NCBI GenBank assembly: GCA_000437395.1
Contig: FR898164.1
Location: forward strand, 1 to 64,000
Direction of reading: 5' to 3'
DNA length: 64,000 bases
DNA from: Clostridium sp. CAG:288
GTDB taxonomy: Bacteria; Bacillota_I; Bacilli_A; RFN20; CAG-288
Shown here piece after piece: positions 1-9,309 of this stretch. How positions within the stretch are numbered: position 1 is the first letter of the stretch; each line of letters begins with the position of its first letter. The position numbers and the translations under genes were made by a program. The notes under the pieces are model-generated. The model searched no databases. It was given only the letters and a program-made list of their open reading frames with translations, and had not been told where the DNA came from.

Positions 1-82
1 TTAGTCGACCCCATAAAACCCCATAAGATTCAACAGAGCCCATTAAATTCTTAACAGCCAATATTGTTTATAAAAGTTTAAA

Positions 83-1387
83 TTATTTAAGTGCTGGATC
101 AGCTTCGCCTGCTTTAAAGAGCATGTACTTAGTGAATAAAGGACCAAATAATTCAGTTAAGAAACATGAAGCAATGATTGTTGTTCTAATAATTGTTTCT
201 TCTGTTGAATTAAAGATTCCTAAACGTCCAATCATAACTGATAAACCTAAGGCGACACCACCTTGTGGCATTAAACCAAGTGATAAGAGCTTTGTAATCT
301 TCTTTTCACACTTTAACAATTCACCAGCGGATAAAACACCGACAAACTTACCAAATGTTCTACCGACGACATAGCAGCAAATTGCAATGACTAATACAAT
401 TAATATTGATGTATCAGCAAAGTTTCCAAAGTCAAGTTCTGCACCAGATAACACGAAGAACATGATGATAAATGGAGGTGTAAATCTTTCTAATAGTTCG
501 TTGACTTGAGCTTCGTCTTCATCAGGTGCAAAGTTAGTAAAGACCGCACCAAGAATCATGACAGCAAACAAGTCAGAAACATTTAAATTGATTTCCTTAC
601 CGATATCATTAAGTAAGAATGTTAAGCCAACAGCACCTAAAATACATGAGATAGCGCAACTTACTCTTGTTCCTCTTCCATGGAAGAAATGAATTAAGAA
701 GCATAAGATTGCACCAACGATAATACCGATAACAATTGAAATAAGAATTTCAATGAATGGCAAGCTGATGCTTAAAGCTAAGTTTTTAGAACCTTCTGGG
801 GATAAGATTTCAACGATTGCCATAGCAATACCGAAGAAAATAAGAGCAGAAGCATCATCGACAGCAACAACAGCAACTAATGTATCAGTTAAAGAACCTT
901 TAGCTCTATATTGTTTAATAACCATTAAAGTTGCAGCTGGAGCAGTTGCAGCACCAATTGAGCCTAATGCGATAGCAAAGGCAACTACTTCTTTAGTTGT
1001 TAAATTTAAATTGCTCTTGAGAATTGGTGTAAAACAAAGGACAAGCCCTGCGACAACAACAACAGCAAAGAACGATTCTAAGAAAGCCATAATAATTGGT
1101 TTTGGACCAATTTTCTTTAAGTATTCTTTCTTAAAGTCAACACCGATTGTAAAGGCAATAAAGCCTAATTCAATATTGACAACAACTTTTAAGGCTTGAA
1201 CAGCATCTGCTGAGATAATACCATCAAAGCCTGGAATTAATCCAAGAAGACCTGGACCGATTAATAATCCACCAACGAGATATCCAGTGACGTTAGGAAT
1301 GTGAATAAGCTTACAGAGCTTAGAAAAAGCCAAGCCAGTCAAAATAACGACTGCCATGGCAAGTAAAAGATTGTCTGCAGTAATCAT
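83..1387 (-). CDS. CPA2/Kef-type cation:proton antiporter
   Basis: Inner-membrane monovalent cation:proton exchanger of the CPA2 (Kef/GerN) type, 434 aa and almost wholly hydrophobic with about 12 predicted helices. The N-terminus shows the family pattern (helix, then IPNVTGYLVGGLLIGPGLLG near residues 31-50). An acidic segment, VVAVDDASALI around residues 173-183, sits where the family carries its ion-binding aspartates. The protein stops right after the membrane domain, so there is no RCK/TrkA nucleotide-binding tail. It lies 28 bp behind a PII-like gene on the same strand, which probably supplies the missing cytoplasmic regulator. The ion (K+ or Na+) cannot be told from sequence. Confidence 0.85.
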   Translation of the reverse strand: MITADNLLLAMAVVILTGLAFSKLCKLIHIPNVTGYLVGGLLIGPGLLGLIPGFDGIISADAVQALKVVVNIELGFIAFTIGVDFKKEYLKKIGPKPIIMAFLESFFAVVVVAGLVLCFTPILKSNLNLTTKEVVAFAIALGSIGAATAPAATLMVIKQYRAKGSLTDTLVAVVAVDDASALIFFGIAMAIVEILSPEGSKNLALSISLPFIEILISIVIGIIVGAILCFLIHFFHGRGTRVSCAISCILGAVGLTFLLNDIGKEINLNVSDLFAVMILGAVFTNFAPDEDEAQVNELLERFTPPFIIMFFVLSGAELDFGNFADTSILIVLVIAICCYVVGRTFGKFVGVLSAGELLKCEKKITKLLSLGLMPQGGVALGLSVMIGRLGIFNSTEETIIRTTIIASCFLTELFGPLFTKYMLFKAGEADPALK

Positions 1388-1415
1388 AACGGAATATTTC
1401 TAAAAAGATTAAAAA

Positions 1416-1769
1416 CTAATTCTTTTTAGCTTTTGATCCTCCTACCATACGAACGACATCTTGGATAAACATAAATCCAATATCTGGTTCGTTTAAATCA
1501 CCTAATGTATCTGTGATAATTTGCTCAATTTTAGCTATTGTTTCCTCTTCTTCAACGAAGAACAAAGTTTTTGAATGAGCGCGTGAACGCTTTAAGTATG
1601 AACGTAAGATACCATAGTGGGTTTGCATTTCATCATCACGATCAAGCATGGTGTGATGCATACCTGTAGAATCAAGCATGGTTCCCCCTTCAATACCAGC
1701 GTCATAAAGAGCGTTTAATAATTTATCGACTCTTTTGTCATCATTAATGACTAATGTTAGTATTTTCAT
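1416..1769 (-). CDS. PII-like signalling protein
   Basis: Small cytoplasmic protein (117 aa) of the PII/GlnB superfamily: MKILTLVINDDKRVDKLLNA at the N-terminus followed by an alternating beta-alpha-beta pattern and a central acidic, His-containing loop (residues 32-50) in the place of the T-loop. It lacks the canonical GlnB T-loop uridylylation signature, so it belongs to the divergent transporter-associated PII-like proteins rather than to nitrogen PII. The start has a good ribosome site (AAGGAGAG) and a promoter just upstream. It leads a two-gene operon with the antiporter and likely gates that transporter. The ligand is unknown. Confidence 0.65.
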   Translation of the reverse strand: MKILTLVINDDKRVDKLLNALYDAGIEGGTMLDSTGMHHTMLDRDDEMQTHYGILRSYLKRSRAHSKTLFFVEEEETIAKIEQIITDTLGDLNEPDIGFMFIQDVVRMVGGSKAKKN

Positions 1770-1790
1770 TTTTTTCTCTCCTTCGCGCTT

Positions 1791-1819
1791 AGTTTAATAC
1801 TCTGCCAAACATTAATCAA
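1791..1819 (-). promoter_or_regulatory. Predicted sigma-A promoter of the PII-like/antiporter operon
   Basis: TTGATT and TAAACT separated by 17 bp, reading on the minus strand, about 25 bp before the start codon of the PII-like gene. Confidence 0.5.
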
Positions 1820-1854
1820 GGTTTAACCAGAAAATAAGCAACTTATTTGTAAAT

Positions 1855-1895
1855 TAAAAAAAAATAAGCTAAATTAATTACTTTTTAGCTTATTT
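1855..1895 (-). terminator. Rho-independent terminator after dxs
   Basis: On the minus strand AAATAAGCTAAA pairs with TTTAGCTTATTT and is followed by a run of T residues. It starts at the dxs stop codon and closes the nusB-xseA-xseB-dxs run before the PII-like gene promoter. Confidence 0.85.
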
Positions 1896-3579
1896 AGTCG
1901 TGAATCTTATTATAGAAGCTATCACAATCTAATCCTTGATCTATTAATTGCTCTGATATTTTAGCATGTTTAACAAATTCATTTTTTAATGCATAAGCTT
2001 CTACTTGAACATTTGCATCCCCTTTTTGTAGCATTATTTGGCTTATAAGATACGACGAATAACCATTATATGTCGATGTTGAATCATAAATAATTATTCT
2101 TTCATATTCTAATAGTTCGTTAACAAATTCCTCAGTTATATTTCGTGATAAGCAAATGACAGTATCGTATTCATCTTCCATTTCAACATACTTTTTTCCT
2201 TCTATTCCGAAAGTTACAACAATAGTGTTTGAACCACCATTTACCCATTTAAATTCATCGACAAATTTAGGTGCAGAACTTTTAACTAATAATTCCCGAG
2301 GAATTCTAACAAAATTAAGTCTTTTTATTGTTAAAACTCTATTCATAATTGTCCATAGTGAATCATAATCATAAGGCTCATATATATATGCGTTTGGTAT
2401 CTCAAAAATTAATGCTAAATCATATATTCCTTGATGAGTTTCACCATCAGCACCTATAAGACCAGAGCGCTCTAATAAAATAACAGCAGAAAGATTTTGA
2501 TGCGATAAATCTTCAAAGCATTCATCAAACGCTCTTTGGAAGAATGTCGAGTATATAGTAATAATAGGATAAAACCCTTTAAGAGCTAATCCTGCTGCAA
2601 AAGTAAACGCATGTTCTTCTGCTATTCCTACATCAAAAGTTCTATCTTTGAAGTCTTTAAATATATTATCTTCTCCAGCACCCTTGACCATAGCTGGATT
2701 AATCAAAACTAAATTGTTATTTTTATTTATAAAATCATATAAAATATCGCTCTTTGCATGGCTAAATGATATTTGACCTAAATGCATATTTAGCGGTGCT
2801 AAAGAAGTTAAATCAAATGGTGTGACTCCATGCCAATAGCCATCTTCATCAGCCATAGCTGGAGAATATCCATGTCCTTTTTGAGTTTTAACATGGACAA
2901 TACATGGAGAACCATGTTTTTTAGCTACATCTAAAACATCGACCAAAGACTTAATATCATGACCATCAACTGGTCCAATATAATCAATATCCATAGCTTT
3001 AAAGAATTCTTCATCAATCATTGATTTCTTAGCTAAACCACCACGAGTAGGTCCAATACTCATGCCATTATCATTAATAACAATAATCAAATTCTTTAAA
3101 TCTAAGTCACCTATAGAGTTTAAGCCTTCAAAAGATAAACCGTTAATCATACTTGCATCACCTATTGTAGCAACAACATAAGTATCTTTACTTTTTAACT
3201 TGTTAGCTAAGGCCATACCAACAGCAGTAGAAATAGATGTCGATGAATGACCTGAAGAGTACTTATCATAAATAGATTCATTTTTATCTAAAAAAGGACT
3301 TAATCCACCTTTAGTTCTAATATTTGAAATATCTCTGCCTGTAAGCATTTTATAAGTATAGGCTTGATGACCTACATCAAATAACAAATCATCATTTAAA
3401 GCATCAAATACCACAATTAATGCAATCGAAAGCTCCACTGATCCTAAATTGCTGGACAAGTGGCCACCATTTTGGCTGGTTACATTTATAATCTCTTCTC
3501 TACAGTAATCAGCTAGATCATTTAATTGTTCAAAACTCATTGTTTTAACAATTTCTGGATTCAACACTATTTTCGACAT
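1894..3579 (-). CDS. dxs: 1-deoxy-D-xylulose-5-phosphate synthase
   Basis: Condenses pyruvate and glyceraldehyde-3-phosphate to DXP, the first step of the MEP isoprenoid pathway; cytoplasmic, thiamine diphosphate dependent. The family pattern is clear: DVGHQAY (residues 68-74), SSGHSSTS (108-115), the ThDP-binding segment IGDASMINGLSFEGLN with NDN at 169-171, the catalytic Glu in VGIAEEHAF (E321) and GADGETHQG. It is short (561 aa against about 620). The second Gly of the usual GDG metal motif is Ala. It is the last gene of the nusB-xseA-xseB group; no ispA is present between xseB and dxs. No strong ribosome site precedes the chosen ATG. Confidence 0.93.
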   Translation of the reverse strand: MSKIVLNPEIVKTMSFEQLNDLADYCREEIINVTSQNGGHLSSNLGSVELSIALIVVFDALNDDLLFDVGHQAYTYKMLTGRDISNIRTKGGLSPFLDKNESIYDKYSSGHSSTSISTAVGMALANKLKSKDTYVVATIGDASMINGLSFEGLNSIGDLDLKNLIIVINDNGMSIGPTRGGLAKKSMIDEEFFKAMDIDYIGPVDGHDIKSLVDVLDVAKKHGSPCIVHVKTQKGHGYSPAMADEDGYWHGVTPFDLTSLAPLNMHLGQISFSHAKSDILYDFINKNNNLVLINPAMVKGAGEDNIFKDFKDRTFDVGIAEEHAFTFAAGLALKGFYPIITIYSTFFQRAFDECFEDLSHQNLSAVILLERSGLIGADGETHQGIYDLALIFEIPNAYIYEPYDYDSLWTIMNRVLTIKRLNFVRIPRELLVKSSAPKFVDEFKWVNGGSNTIVVTFGIEGKKYVEMEDEYDTVICLSRNITEEFVNELLEYERIIIYDSTSTYNGYSSYLISQIMLQKGDANVQVEAYALKNEFVKHAKISEQLIDQGLDCDSFYNKIHD

Positions 3580-3620
3580 TTTTACTATTTATCTACTAAT
3601 TTTCTACTAAATATATACTT

Positions 3621-3818
3621 TTACTCGCTAATTTCGTTTTGAACATCAATTTTTAGATCGTTCAAAGCTTTTTTTAGTTTCTTAACTATTTCTGTTCCTT
3701 CTTTATAAAGTTTGACAGATTCATCAAGTTTTAAGCCTTTATTATCAAGTTTTTCTAATATTTCATCTAATCTTTGTTCTTCTTTTTCAAAGTCTATTGC
3801 TTCGTTTTTATTTTCCAT
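3621..3818 (-). CDS. xseB: Exodeoxyribonuclease VII small subunit
   Basis: Small subunit (65 aa) of exonuclease VII, which degrades single-stranded DNA together with XseA. It shows the family's short helical hairpin: FEKEEQRLDEILEKLDNKGL, then LDESVKLYKEG, residues 10-42. It overlaps the end of xseA by 11 bp, so the two are translationally coupled, and has its own AAGGAGT site inside xseA. Confidence 0.9.
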   Translation of the reverse strand: MENKNEAIDFEKEEQRLDEILEKLDNKGLKLDESVKLYKEGTEIVKKLKKALNDLKIDVQNEISE

Positions 3819-5163
3819 TTTTATTTAACTCCTTTACTTGAGCAACAATATTTCCATCATATAATTTTATGCTGATATTATCATTAATATTTATATTGTT
3901 TACACTATCTATAACGCTATCATCCTTATAAACAATAGCATAACCCTTTTCTAATATATTAAGTGGATTTAACAAATTTAGTTTCGAATCCACTTCATCC
4001 AACCATTTAAAGTAGGTTTCAACTTTATGGTCGATGGAGATTTGAAGTAATCTAAGTTTATTTTCAGATAATTTTATAAGTTCATCAATATTCTTTATTG
4101 GATTTAAACTTATTAATTTCTTGTGCTTTTCCCCTAAGTCTAAAGCTAAGCTGTTAAATCTTTTTTCGATTTTAATATTTAATTGTTGTTCTTTATAAAC
4201 TAAATCAGTTTGTTTTAGATTTAGTTTTACTAGAGGAGACTTATTCGTTAATTCATTTTCGACTGAAATTAAATCCATATATTTTGAATCAATTTTATAG
4301 CTTATATTGTTATAAAGTTGCTCTTCATAACTAGCAAGTTCTGATTCAAATTCATCTAAACCAATTACAGCATGAGAGGCTGCAGCAGTTGGAGTTATGG
4401 CTTGCAAATCTGAAGCATAATCAGCTAGTGAGGTATCAATTTCATGACCGATAGCTGTAATAATCGGTACTGGCGATTGACTAACAGTTAGAACTACTTT
4501 TTCATCGTTAAAAGGCATTAAATCAGCTTTAGATCCACCACCACGTCCTAAAATTATAACGTCTATATCATTTTGACTATAGGCCTTATTTAAAGCTTTA
4601 ACTATTTCACTTGGTCCGTTATTACCCTGTACTTTTGCATCAAATAAAATTGTATTTACAGGAAATCTATGGCTGAGAGTCTCTATTATATCGTGATAAG
4701 CTGCACCTTCAGATGAAGTAACTATACCGATTTTTTTTGGAAATCTAGGGATAGGTCTTTTTCTTTCTTGATCAAAGATTCCTTGTTTTTTTAATCTTTC
4801 ATATATTTCTCTGATACGAGCTGCTTCATTTCCTTGTCCATACGCCTCAATTTTGTTAGCAATAAAGGAAAGAGAACCAGATGGTTCATAATAGTTTAAT
4901 CTGCCTCGAATAAGAACTTTGTCTCCAATATTAAAGTTATATGAATAATTTAAAACACTAGAAAAAACGACGACAGAAATGGAAGCTTTGACTTTTCCAT
5001 TTTCATCGACGTCACTTAAATTAGAATATACTGTTCCTTTTCTCATGACTTTAGTCGTTACTTCTCCTAAAACAACTATATTGCTAAAAATTGGAGCACT
5101 GAAAAGCTCACTAAGTTGTTCGGAAAGCTGACTAACAGTCAAAAAGGAGCTATTGTTGTTCAT
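3808..5163 (-). CDS. xseA: Exodeoxyribonuclease VII large subunit
   Basis: Catalytic subunit (451 aa) of exonuclease VII, a cytoplasmic DNA repair nuclease. An N-terminal OB-fold (about residues 1-100) is followed by the conserved core, which includes RFPKKIGIVTSSEGAAYHDI, the IDVIILGRGGGS segment and AIGHEIDTSLADYASD. The C-terminal half is helical and coiled, as expected for subunit assembly. It overlaps nusB by 14 bp and xseB by 11 bp, a tightly packed operon. Length is normal. Confidence 0.95.
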   Translation of the reverse strand: MNNNSSFLTVSQLSEQLSELFSAPIFSNIVVLGEVTTKVMRKGTVYSNLSDVDENGKVKASISVVVFSSVLNYSYNFNIGDKVLIRGRLNYYEPSGSLSFIANKIEAYGQGNEAARIREIYERLKKQGIFDQERKRPIPRFPKKIGIVTSSEGAAYHDIIETLSHRFPVNTILFDAKVQGNNGPSEIVKALNKAYSQNDIDVIILGRGGGSKADLMPFNDEKVVLTVSQSPVPIITAIGHEIDTSLADYASDLQAITPTAAASHAVIGLDEFESELASYEEQLYNNISYKIDSKYMDLISVENELTNKSPLVKLNLKQTDLVYKEQQLNIKIEKRFNSLALDLGEKHKKLISLNPIKNIDELIKLSENKLRLLQISIDHKVETYFKWLDEVDSKLNLLNPLNILEKGYAIVYKDDSVIDSVNNININDNISIKLYDGNIVAQVKELNKNGK

Positions 5164-5572
5164 TGTTCGGAATTACCTTGTCTAAGACAGCGTTAATATA
5201 TTTAAAATCCGAACTGTCTAAATATTTCTTTGCCATTTTAACGGCAGCATTAATTACAATTTTTTTATCTGAAATTTTAGCGTAATTTGCTTCGCTTATA
5301 GCTGCAAGTAATATTGCTTGAGAAATTAAGTTTAAACGCTTAAATTCCCAATTCTTTAACTTTGGTTCAATTAAAGAGATAATCTCATCTTCATTAAGAA
5401 TTGCTTTAATGTAGATTTCTCTAGCCATTATATCAATATCATCATAGGCACATGAAAATACTCTTTCAAGAACATCACGAGGTTCATATTCCATGCCACC
5501 ATTTTCATACATTAATGTATCATAGATAGCAAACATTGCTTTTTCACGGGTTTGGGTACGAGATTCTTCCAT
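5150..5572 (-). CDS. nusB: Transcription antitermination factor NusB
   Basis: RNA-binding all-alpha protein (140 aa) that with NusE/S10 binds boxA RNA and helps rRNA transcription. The N-terminal TREKAMFAIYDTLMYE and the C-terminal LDSSDFKYINAVLDKVI segments match the family. It heads the xseA-xseB-dxs run, a common arrangement in Firmicutes (often with folD and ispA as well, which are missing here). The ribosome site is weak. Confidence 0.85.
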   Translation of the reverse strand: MEESRTQTREKAMFAIYDTLMYENGGMEYEPRDVLERVFSCAYDDIDIMAREIYIKAILNEDEIISLIEPKLKNWEFKRLNLISQAILLAAISEANYAKISDKKIVINAAVKMAKKYLDSSDFKYINAVLDKVIPNNEQQ

Positions 5573-5621
5573 TATTCAATTCTTCTTTCTACGAATAGAT
5601 AATATATCATCTAAACGATTA

Positions 5622-6269
5622 TTACTCAACTTTGTTTTGAGTATTTGTCTTATTTTGCTCCATTTTTTCACCGACAGTCTTTTTATTTTTCACATTGCGC
5701 TTAAATTCGTTAAACGAAACAACTGTCGTTTCCTTAGGTGCTAAATTAGGATCAACTTTAACTTTTTCCATATGTTTATTTCTAAGTTCAATCAACTCTT
5801 TTCTTTTCATAAGTGCCAGAAACATGACTCCTAAAAATACTGCATGGACAATAATTGATAAGACACAATCCATCCAATTATATAAAAGAAAGGCTGGAAT
5901 ACATAAAACTGTATCAACGCTATAAATAGCCAAACTTAAATATAATGATTTCTTGTCGCCTCGATATCCTTTAAATCCAAATATCAAACTCGGAACACTA
6001 AAAGGTATAGATAGCAATAAAGCATAAAGGAAAAATAGCCAAGGATTAAGGTATGTTTTGTTTGTTATAAGCTTAAGAATTACGCCGACAAAATTATATA
6101 ATGCACCATATCCGAAACTATTTTCAATATTATTTATATAATCTAAGACTGCTAATAGCACACCTATAAAGTTTAAGATTACAGCCCAAATTATATATAA
6201 AGAATTACGTCTATACTTTCTTAATAAAGTATCGTGTATATACGCGTAATTTGTGTTGTTACCAGCCAT
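5622..6269 (-). CDS. Uncharacterised multi-pass membrane protein
   Basis: Protein of 215 aa that I do not recognise. Four to five hydrophobic stretches (residues about 23-45, 58-70, 76-95, 105-120 and 130-153) are followed by a charged cytoplasmic tail of about 60 residues rich in Lys, Asn and Glu. The start codon overlaps the stop of the Asp23-like gene (TAATG), so the two are translated together. Its place between the Asp23-like gene and nusB suggests a cell-envelope role, but this is only context. Confidence 0.65.
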   Translation of the reverse strand: MAGNNTNYAYIHDTLLRKYRRNSLYIIWAVILNFIGVLLAVLDYINNIENSFGYGALYNFVGVILKLITNKTYLNPWLFFLYALLLSIPFSVPSLIFGFKGYRGDKKSLYLSLAIYSVDTVLCIPAFLLYNWMDCVLSIIVHAVFLGVMFLALMKRKELIELRNKHMEKVKVDPNLAPKETTVVSFNEFKRNVKNKKTVGEKMEQNKTNTQNKVE

Positions 6270-6589
6270 TAAAATATTCCTACAACATTAATGTTTATAA
6301 CGCAGTCGGAAAATTCAATTGTACTGATTAAGTTTTCAGAAATTTCTTCTTGAAGTAAGGAAGCAGTACTTGCTGCATTAGAGCCTTGTTTAACTTTAAT
6401 TCTAACGTTTAAATATGCTTTGCCTTTGTTGATTGTACATGTAATTGCTTTACCTTTCCCGGTTTTATCAATTAAAACTTTATCAATCATACTGTAGCAT
6501 GAATCAGCAGCAATCTTTTCAATTACTTTGTAAGAAATTCCCATTTTACCATTCTTAGAACAGTTTTGCATGTAAATATATTCAGCCAT
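6269..6589 (-). CDS. Asp23/Gls24 family envelope stress protein
   Basis: Short (106 aa) Asp23/Gls24 (DUF322) domain: ISYKVIEKIAADSC, then alternating strands ending in the VNIRVKVKQGSN-like and VNINVVGIF segments. Proteins of this family sit at the membrane or support envelope homeostasis in Gram-positives. A longer reading from 6610 exists, but AAAGGAGAATAAT is placed correctly for the ATG at 6589 and overlaps the tex stop as TAA-T-ATG, so 6589 is chosen. Coupled to tex upstream and to the membrane protein downstream. Confidence 0.75.
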   Translation of the reverse strand: MAEYIYMQNCSKNGKMGISYKVIEKIAADSCYSMIDKVLIDKTGKGKAITCTINKGKAYLNVRIKVKQGSNAASTASLLQEEISENLISTIEFSDCVININVVGIF

Positions 6590-6590
6590 A

Positions 6591-8732
6591 TTATTCTCCT
6601 TTTTCTTCAACTTGCTTAATAGAAAGTCCTATTCTATTACGTTTTAAGTCGACAGAAATGACAACAACTTTAACAATTTGTCCAACTTTAACTATTTTAT
6701 TTATATCAGAAACGTAATCTTTCGAAAGTTCAGATATGTGTACTAAACCATCTGAATGGACACCTATGTCGACAAAACATCCAAAGTCCATAACATTTCT
6801 GATTGTACCTTCTAATGTCATACCTTCTTTAAGGTCTTCAATTTTAGTGACAGAATTATTGAGGTGAGCTTCTTTGTTTTGATCACGAGGATCGCGATAT
6901 GGCTTTAATAAATTCTTAACAATATCTGTTAAAGTTATTTCACCAACGCCCATCTTAACAGCTTCTTTTTTAATTTCTTCTTCGCTAACATCGCTTAATT
7001 TGTTTCTAAAATCTTCAATGCTAGTAGAATTGTAATGCTTTAAAACACTGCGAGCTATATCATATGATTCAGGGTGAATGCTTGTGTTATCTAATGGTTC
7101 ATCACCTTCAACTCTTAAGAAACCAGCAGCATTTTCAAAAGCTTTTGGGCCAAAGCCTTTGACTTTTAATAAATCTTGACGATTTTTAAAGTGCCCATTT
7201 GTATATCTATATTCAACTATATTATTAGCAATTGTTGATGAAATGCCAGAAATATAGCTTAATAGTGCTGGAGAAGCTGAATTTAAGTCAACGCCAACAA
7301 GGTTGACGACATCTTCGATAACACCAACTAATGCATCTTTAAGCTTTTTAGGATTCATATCGTGTTGATATTGACCAACACCAATTGACATAGGATCAAT
7401 TTTAACAAGCTCTGCTAATGGATCTTGTAACCTTCTAGCAATTGAAACAGCGCTTCTTAAAGAAACGTCAAAATCTGGGAATTCCTTTTCACCTGCTTTT
7501 GAAGCACTATAAACACTTGCACCAGCTTCAGATACGACTAAATATTTACAGCCAGGAACTTCTTTTAAAACTTCTGTTAAGAAAGCGCCTGATTCTCTAC
7601 TAGCAGTACCATTTCCTAAAGCGATAACATCAACTTTATATTTTTTTAATAAAGAAACACATTTAGTATGAGCAATTTCAACTCCTTTTCCACCAAGAGT
7701 TGCATGTAAAACATCAGTAGCTAAAACTTGTCCAACTTTATCAACAATAGCGACTTTACATCCCGTTCTAAATCCAGGGTCAAAGCCCATAACAACTTTG
7801 TCTTTTAATGGAGGTTCAAGCAATAAATTTTTAAGATTAGATTTAAATGTGACAATCGATGAATCTTCAGCTTTTTCAAATAAATCGCTAAAAATATCGT
7901 TAGAGACACTTGGATAAATTAATCTTTCATAACTATCTTTAATAGTATCTCTTAACACTTCTTTATAGTTGTTTTTAGAATTAATTTCAAATGAAGAAAT
8001 ATGTCCTAAAATCGTTTCAGTTGGAAGTTCAATTGACTTATTTAAGACTTTTTCTTTTGTCGCTCTTGAAATTGCTAAAACTCTGTGAGGTTTAATAGTT
8101 GATATTTTTTCACTATAATTTGCATAAGTATCATAAGTTGTAATTTCACAACCTTCAATTTTTTTAGCAACAACTTTACCATTTTTATAAGCAAGTTTTT
8201 TTATAAATGTACGATAGTTAGGATTATCTGAAATTTCTTCAGCAATTATATCGAGGGCACCAGCAATAGCTTCTTGAGCGTTCTTAACATCTTTTTCTTC
8301 ACTTATGTATTTCTTTGCTTCTTCATCCAAGTCTGGATTTTTGCCATCTTGAATAAATTCAGCTAAAGGCTTTAAACCTTTTTTAATTGCTTTAGAGCCA
8401 CGAGTTTCTCTCTTTGGTTTATATGGTCTATATAAGTCCTCAAGTGCACTTAATGTTAAGCAACCTTCAATTTTTTCTTTTAAATCATCGGTTAATTTTC
8501 CTAAAGACTCAATTTGTTCAAGAACTGTCTTTTTACGTTCTTCCAAATTTCTTAAATAAGAAAGTCTTTCAGTAATAGTTCTAAGTTCTGTATCAGTAAG
8601 TGAACCAGTAACTTCTTTACGATAACGTGCGATAAAAGGAACTGTTGAGCCCTGATCTAAAAGTTCGACAGCTTTTTCAATTTTCCAAGATTCGATTCCA
8701 AGTTCTTGTGATATTCTTTCTAATACGTTCAT
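6591..8732 (-). CDS. tex: Tex-family RNA-binding transcription accessory protein
   Basis: Tex protein (713 aa, normal length), a cytoplasmic nucleic-acid-binding factor linked to transcription. N-terminal helical region with VPFIARYRKEVTG near residue 32; YqgF-like RNase H fold in the middle (VVMGFDPGFRTGCKVAIVD near 315); a helix-hairpin-helix region (YRYTNGHFKNRQDLLKVKGFG near 500); and a C-terminal S1 RNA-binding domain (EGMTLEGTIRNVMDFGCFVD onward). Start supported by GGAGGAATAAA and the TAA-A-ATG junction with the upstream lipoprotein gene. Confidence 0.95.
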   Translation of the reverse strand: MNVLERISQELGIESWKIEKAVELLDQGSTVPFIARYRKEVTGSLTDTELRTITERLSYLRNLEERKKTVLEQIESLGKLTDDLKEKIEGCLTLSALEDLYRPYKPKRETRGSKAIKKGLKPLAEFIQDGKNPDLDEEAKKYISEEKDVKNAQEAIAGALDIIAEEISDNPNYRTFIKKLAYKNGKVVAKKIEGCEITTYDTYANYSEKISTIKPHRVLAISRATKEKVLNKSIELPTETILGHISSFEINSKNNYKEVLRDTIKDSYERLIYPSVSNDIFSDLFEKAEDSSIVTFKSNLKNLLLEPPLKDKVVMGFDPGFRTGCKVAIVDKVGQVLATDVLHATLGGKGVEIAHTKCVSLLKKYKVDVIALGNGTASRESGAFLTEVLKEVPGCKYLVVSEAGASVYSASKAGEKEFPDFDVSLRSAVSIARRLQDPLAELVKIDPMSIGVGQYQHDMNPKKLKDALVGVIEDVVNLVGVDLNSASPALLSYISGISSTIANNIVEYRYTNGHFKNRQDLLKVKGFGPKAFENAAGFLRVEGDEPLDNTSIHPESYDIARSVLKHYNSTSIEDFRNKLSDVSEEEIKKEAVKMGVGEITLTDIVKNLLKPYRDPRDQNKEAHLNNSVTKIEDLKEGMTLEGTIRNVMDFGCFVDIGVHSDGLVHISELSKDYVSDINKIVKVGQIVKVVVISVDLKRNRIGLSIKQVEEKGE

Positions 8733-8733
8733 T

Positions 8734-9216
8734 TTATTCCTCCATTACGAAATTGTTAAATAACATATAGTACGAAATATTTTTTCCTTTGATTGATATT
8801 TTCATTTTTGGATTTGCTTCTATTGAGCCAAAAGCGAGGTTTAAGCCTGCATAAGTATTGGTTAAACTATCTTTTGAAGGACCAAGACTTATCTTTTCAT
8901 TATAACCGAGAAAAGGAGCTTTTGTAGACTGACCATGAATATACTCATTTCTTTCACTTTGACTACACACAATTATTTTAACATTTTCGATTAATTCTTT
9001 GGCATTATCAAAAGTTATAACAAGTTTATATACATCACCAGCTTTACTAGCTTCTCCAGTAATATCTAATGGATATGTATCATTAAACTGTTCACGTTTA
9101 ATTAGTTCATTATAATCGTTTGAATATGATTTCCAATCAATTCCATCACTAGATTTGCAACCAATTAAACATAAGGTTGATAAAAGACATGTAGTAAACG
9201 TAATTATTTTTCTCAT
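8734..9216 (-). CDS. Uncharacterised lipoprotein
   Basis: Exported lipoprotein of 160 aa. The signal peptide is typical: MRKIITF, a hydrophobic core, and the lipobox LIGC with Cys20. The mature part looks like a compact beta-rich domain and contains the segments YPLDITGEASKAGDVYKLVI and KMKISIKGKN. I do not recognise the family. It is first in the tex run and divergent from the DUF3737 gene. Confidence 0.6.
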   Translation of the reverse strand: MRKIITFTTCLLSTLCLIGCKSSDGIDWKSYSNDYNELIKREQFNDTYPLDITGEASKAGDVYKLVITFDNAKELIENVKIIVCSQSERNEYIHGQSTKAPFLGYNEKISLGPSKDSLTNTYAGLNLAFGSIEANPKMKISIKGKNISYYMLFNNFVMEE

Positions 9217-9274
9217 GCCATTATTTTACCATTACAAACGTTTTAAGTCTATCTTATAATTACTATAAATACTC

Positions 9275-9303
9275 TTCCTAAAGAAAAATTTTTATGCCAT
9301 AAT
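9275..9303 (+). promoter_or_regulatory. Predicted extended -10 promoter giving a leaderless start
   Basis: TTCCTA, 17 bp, then CATAAT preceded by an extended -10 TG. The expected start of transcription lies at or within a base or two of the ATG at 9310, and no Shine-Dalgarno site is visible before that ATG. A leaderless mRNA is therefore likely. Confidence 0.4.
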
Positions 9304-9309
9304 AATTAT

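Noticed and set aside
1..82. Possible C-terminal end of another minus-strand gene
   Set aside because: The frame ending at the first base is broken by a stop after about 14 codons and nothing recognisable is encoded.
753..1199. A 148-codon plus-strand open frame
   Set aside because: It lies wholly inside the antiporter gene on the other strand, has low-complexity composition and no ribosome site.
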